NCBI GenBank assembly: GCA_964386005.1 | Contig: CAYLSB010000002.1 | Location: 83,838 to 147,837, forward strand | Direction: 5' to 3' | DNA from: FEN-1350 sp964386005 | Lineage (GTDB): Bacteria; Planctomycetota; Phycisphaerae; Sedimentisphaerales; Anaerohalosphaeraceae | DNA length: 64,000 nucleotides | Part shown: one piece after another, positions 63,569 to 64,000 of the stretch | How the letters are laid out: every line of letters begins with the position of its first letter | Numbering within the stretch: position 1 is the stretch's first letter | Made by a program: the position numbers and the translations under genes | Notes under the pieces: generated by a model | Seen by the model: only the letters and a program-made list of their open reading frames with translations | What the model was told of the DNA's origin: nothing | Databases searched by the model: none

Positions 63569-64000
63569 ACGTGTTTCCTCCTGATTGAAAATTGTAATTC
63601 AAACGCACGGAATTCGATACAAATTTACCCGTCAGAATCCAAATCATCAAATCAATTCGGTTCCGGTCTTGGCGGCGAAACATCCACCAGATGTAGCTCA
63701 AGCGTCCAGCTTGAGATATTACACAACCGAGATGGTTGTGCTACCTCTTCATCCAAATTGCAGGTGCGGATGGCATCCGCCCACATTGCGGTTGTCTATC
63801 CGTTTGTGATCCATCGCATGATTCAATGGGCACACGCCGTGTGCCCCTTCATCCACCTTGCTGGTGCTCGGTGGCTGCCACACGACTTTCAATCGTAAAA
63901 AGGTGTCTGTCATAAACGGGGTCAGACCCTCAACCCCATCAAAGGGTCAGACCCGAATGGCACTGCCGTCCGGTATTCCCGTGTTGCCCGGTGGTTATGT
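63569..64000. repeat. Intergenic array of short hairpins and GGGTCAGACCC repeats
   Basis: Four perfect stem-loops lie in a row: CTCAAGC/GCTTGAG (63697-63715), CACAACC/GGTTGTG (63722-63740), GCGGAT/ATCCGC (63766-63780) and GGGCACAC/GTGTGCCC (63828-63846). The unit CTTCATCCA..TTGC.GGTGC occurs twice (about 63747 and 63847). Two copies of GGGTCAGACCC follow at 63919 and 63944. No gene is evident. Similar mini-hairpins recur in intergenic DNA of Planctomycetes-type genomes. Confidence 0.65.

Noticed and set aside
1..64000. CRISPR arrays, tRNA and rRNA genes
   Set aside because: No regularly spaced repeats and no tRNA- or rRNA-like sequences were seen by eye on either strand.

Overview
The window is from a diderm, flagellated bacterium with moderate GC, short intergenic gaps and many 1-14 base gene overlaps. 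P-ring and L-ring genes (flgI, flgH) indicate an outer membrane. The right-hand third carries a Tat-exported Gfo/Idh/MocA oxidoreductase, a secreted ceramidase-like hydrolase, an NPCBM alpha-galactosidase, a C45 acyltransferase-like protein and a PIG-L deacetylase. That mix is common in Planctomycetota and neighbouring lineages such as Hydrogenedentota and Sumerlaeota. This assignment is an inference from gene content; no rRNA or universal marker gene is present.

Region 1 (1-12965) is a flagellar hook and rod operon. At the left edge, on the minus strand, lies the 5' part of a sigma-54-dependent activator with a degenerate receiver domain (FleQ/FlgR-like). Divergent from it and behind a near-consensus -24/-12 promoter come flgD, flgE, a PilZ membrane protein, flgF, flgG, flgA, flgH, flgI, a short flgJ, flgN, flgK and flgL.

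Region 2 (12991-49569) is a 36 kb glycosylation island set between flgL and fliD. It starts with TPR-glycosyltransferase proteins; one appears to be joined to a GT9 domain through a -1 frame change at a slippery T run. Next come a small flagellar-chaperone-like gene and a nonulosonic (legionaminic-type) acid pathway: LegB-, NeuC/LegG-, NeuB/LegI-, PtmE- and CMP-transferase-like enzymes plus a DegT aminotransferase. Tailoring genes in the same run are two formyltransferases, a PIG-L deacetylase and a HisF/HisH/PseA-type acetamidino trio. The island ends with very large multidomain proteins of 1207, 1528, 1328 and 711 residues that combine glycosyltransferases, methyltransferases, an acetyltransferase and a SPASM/radical-SAM-like module. 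Three more -24/-12 promoters lie in the gaps, so the island is probably co-regulated with the flagellum. Region 2 closes on fliD (49580-51661). No flagellin gene is in the window.

Region 3 (51719-64000) is metabolic. A minus-strand operon (oxidoreductase, TIM-barrel isomerase, deoC) has a good sigma-70-type promoter. A plus-strand Tat oxidoreductase and a ceramidase-like gene follow. Then comes a damaged patch with an IS256 transposase remnant, a truncated lipoprotein gene and a duplicated ceramidase 3' end. A minus-strand operon (C45 protein, alpha-galactosidase, PIG-L) follows, and the window ends in a string of small hairpin repeats.

The likely logic is that the sigma-54 activator switches on hook and filament-junction genes together with a machinery that builds an unusual nonulosonic acid or related sugar and transfers long glycans to the flagellar filament.
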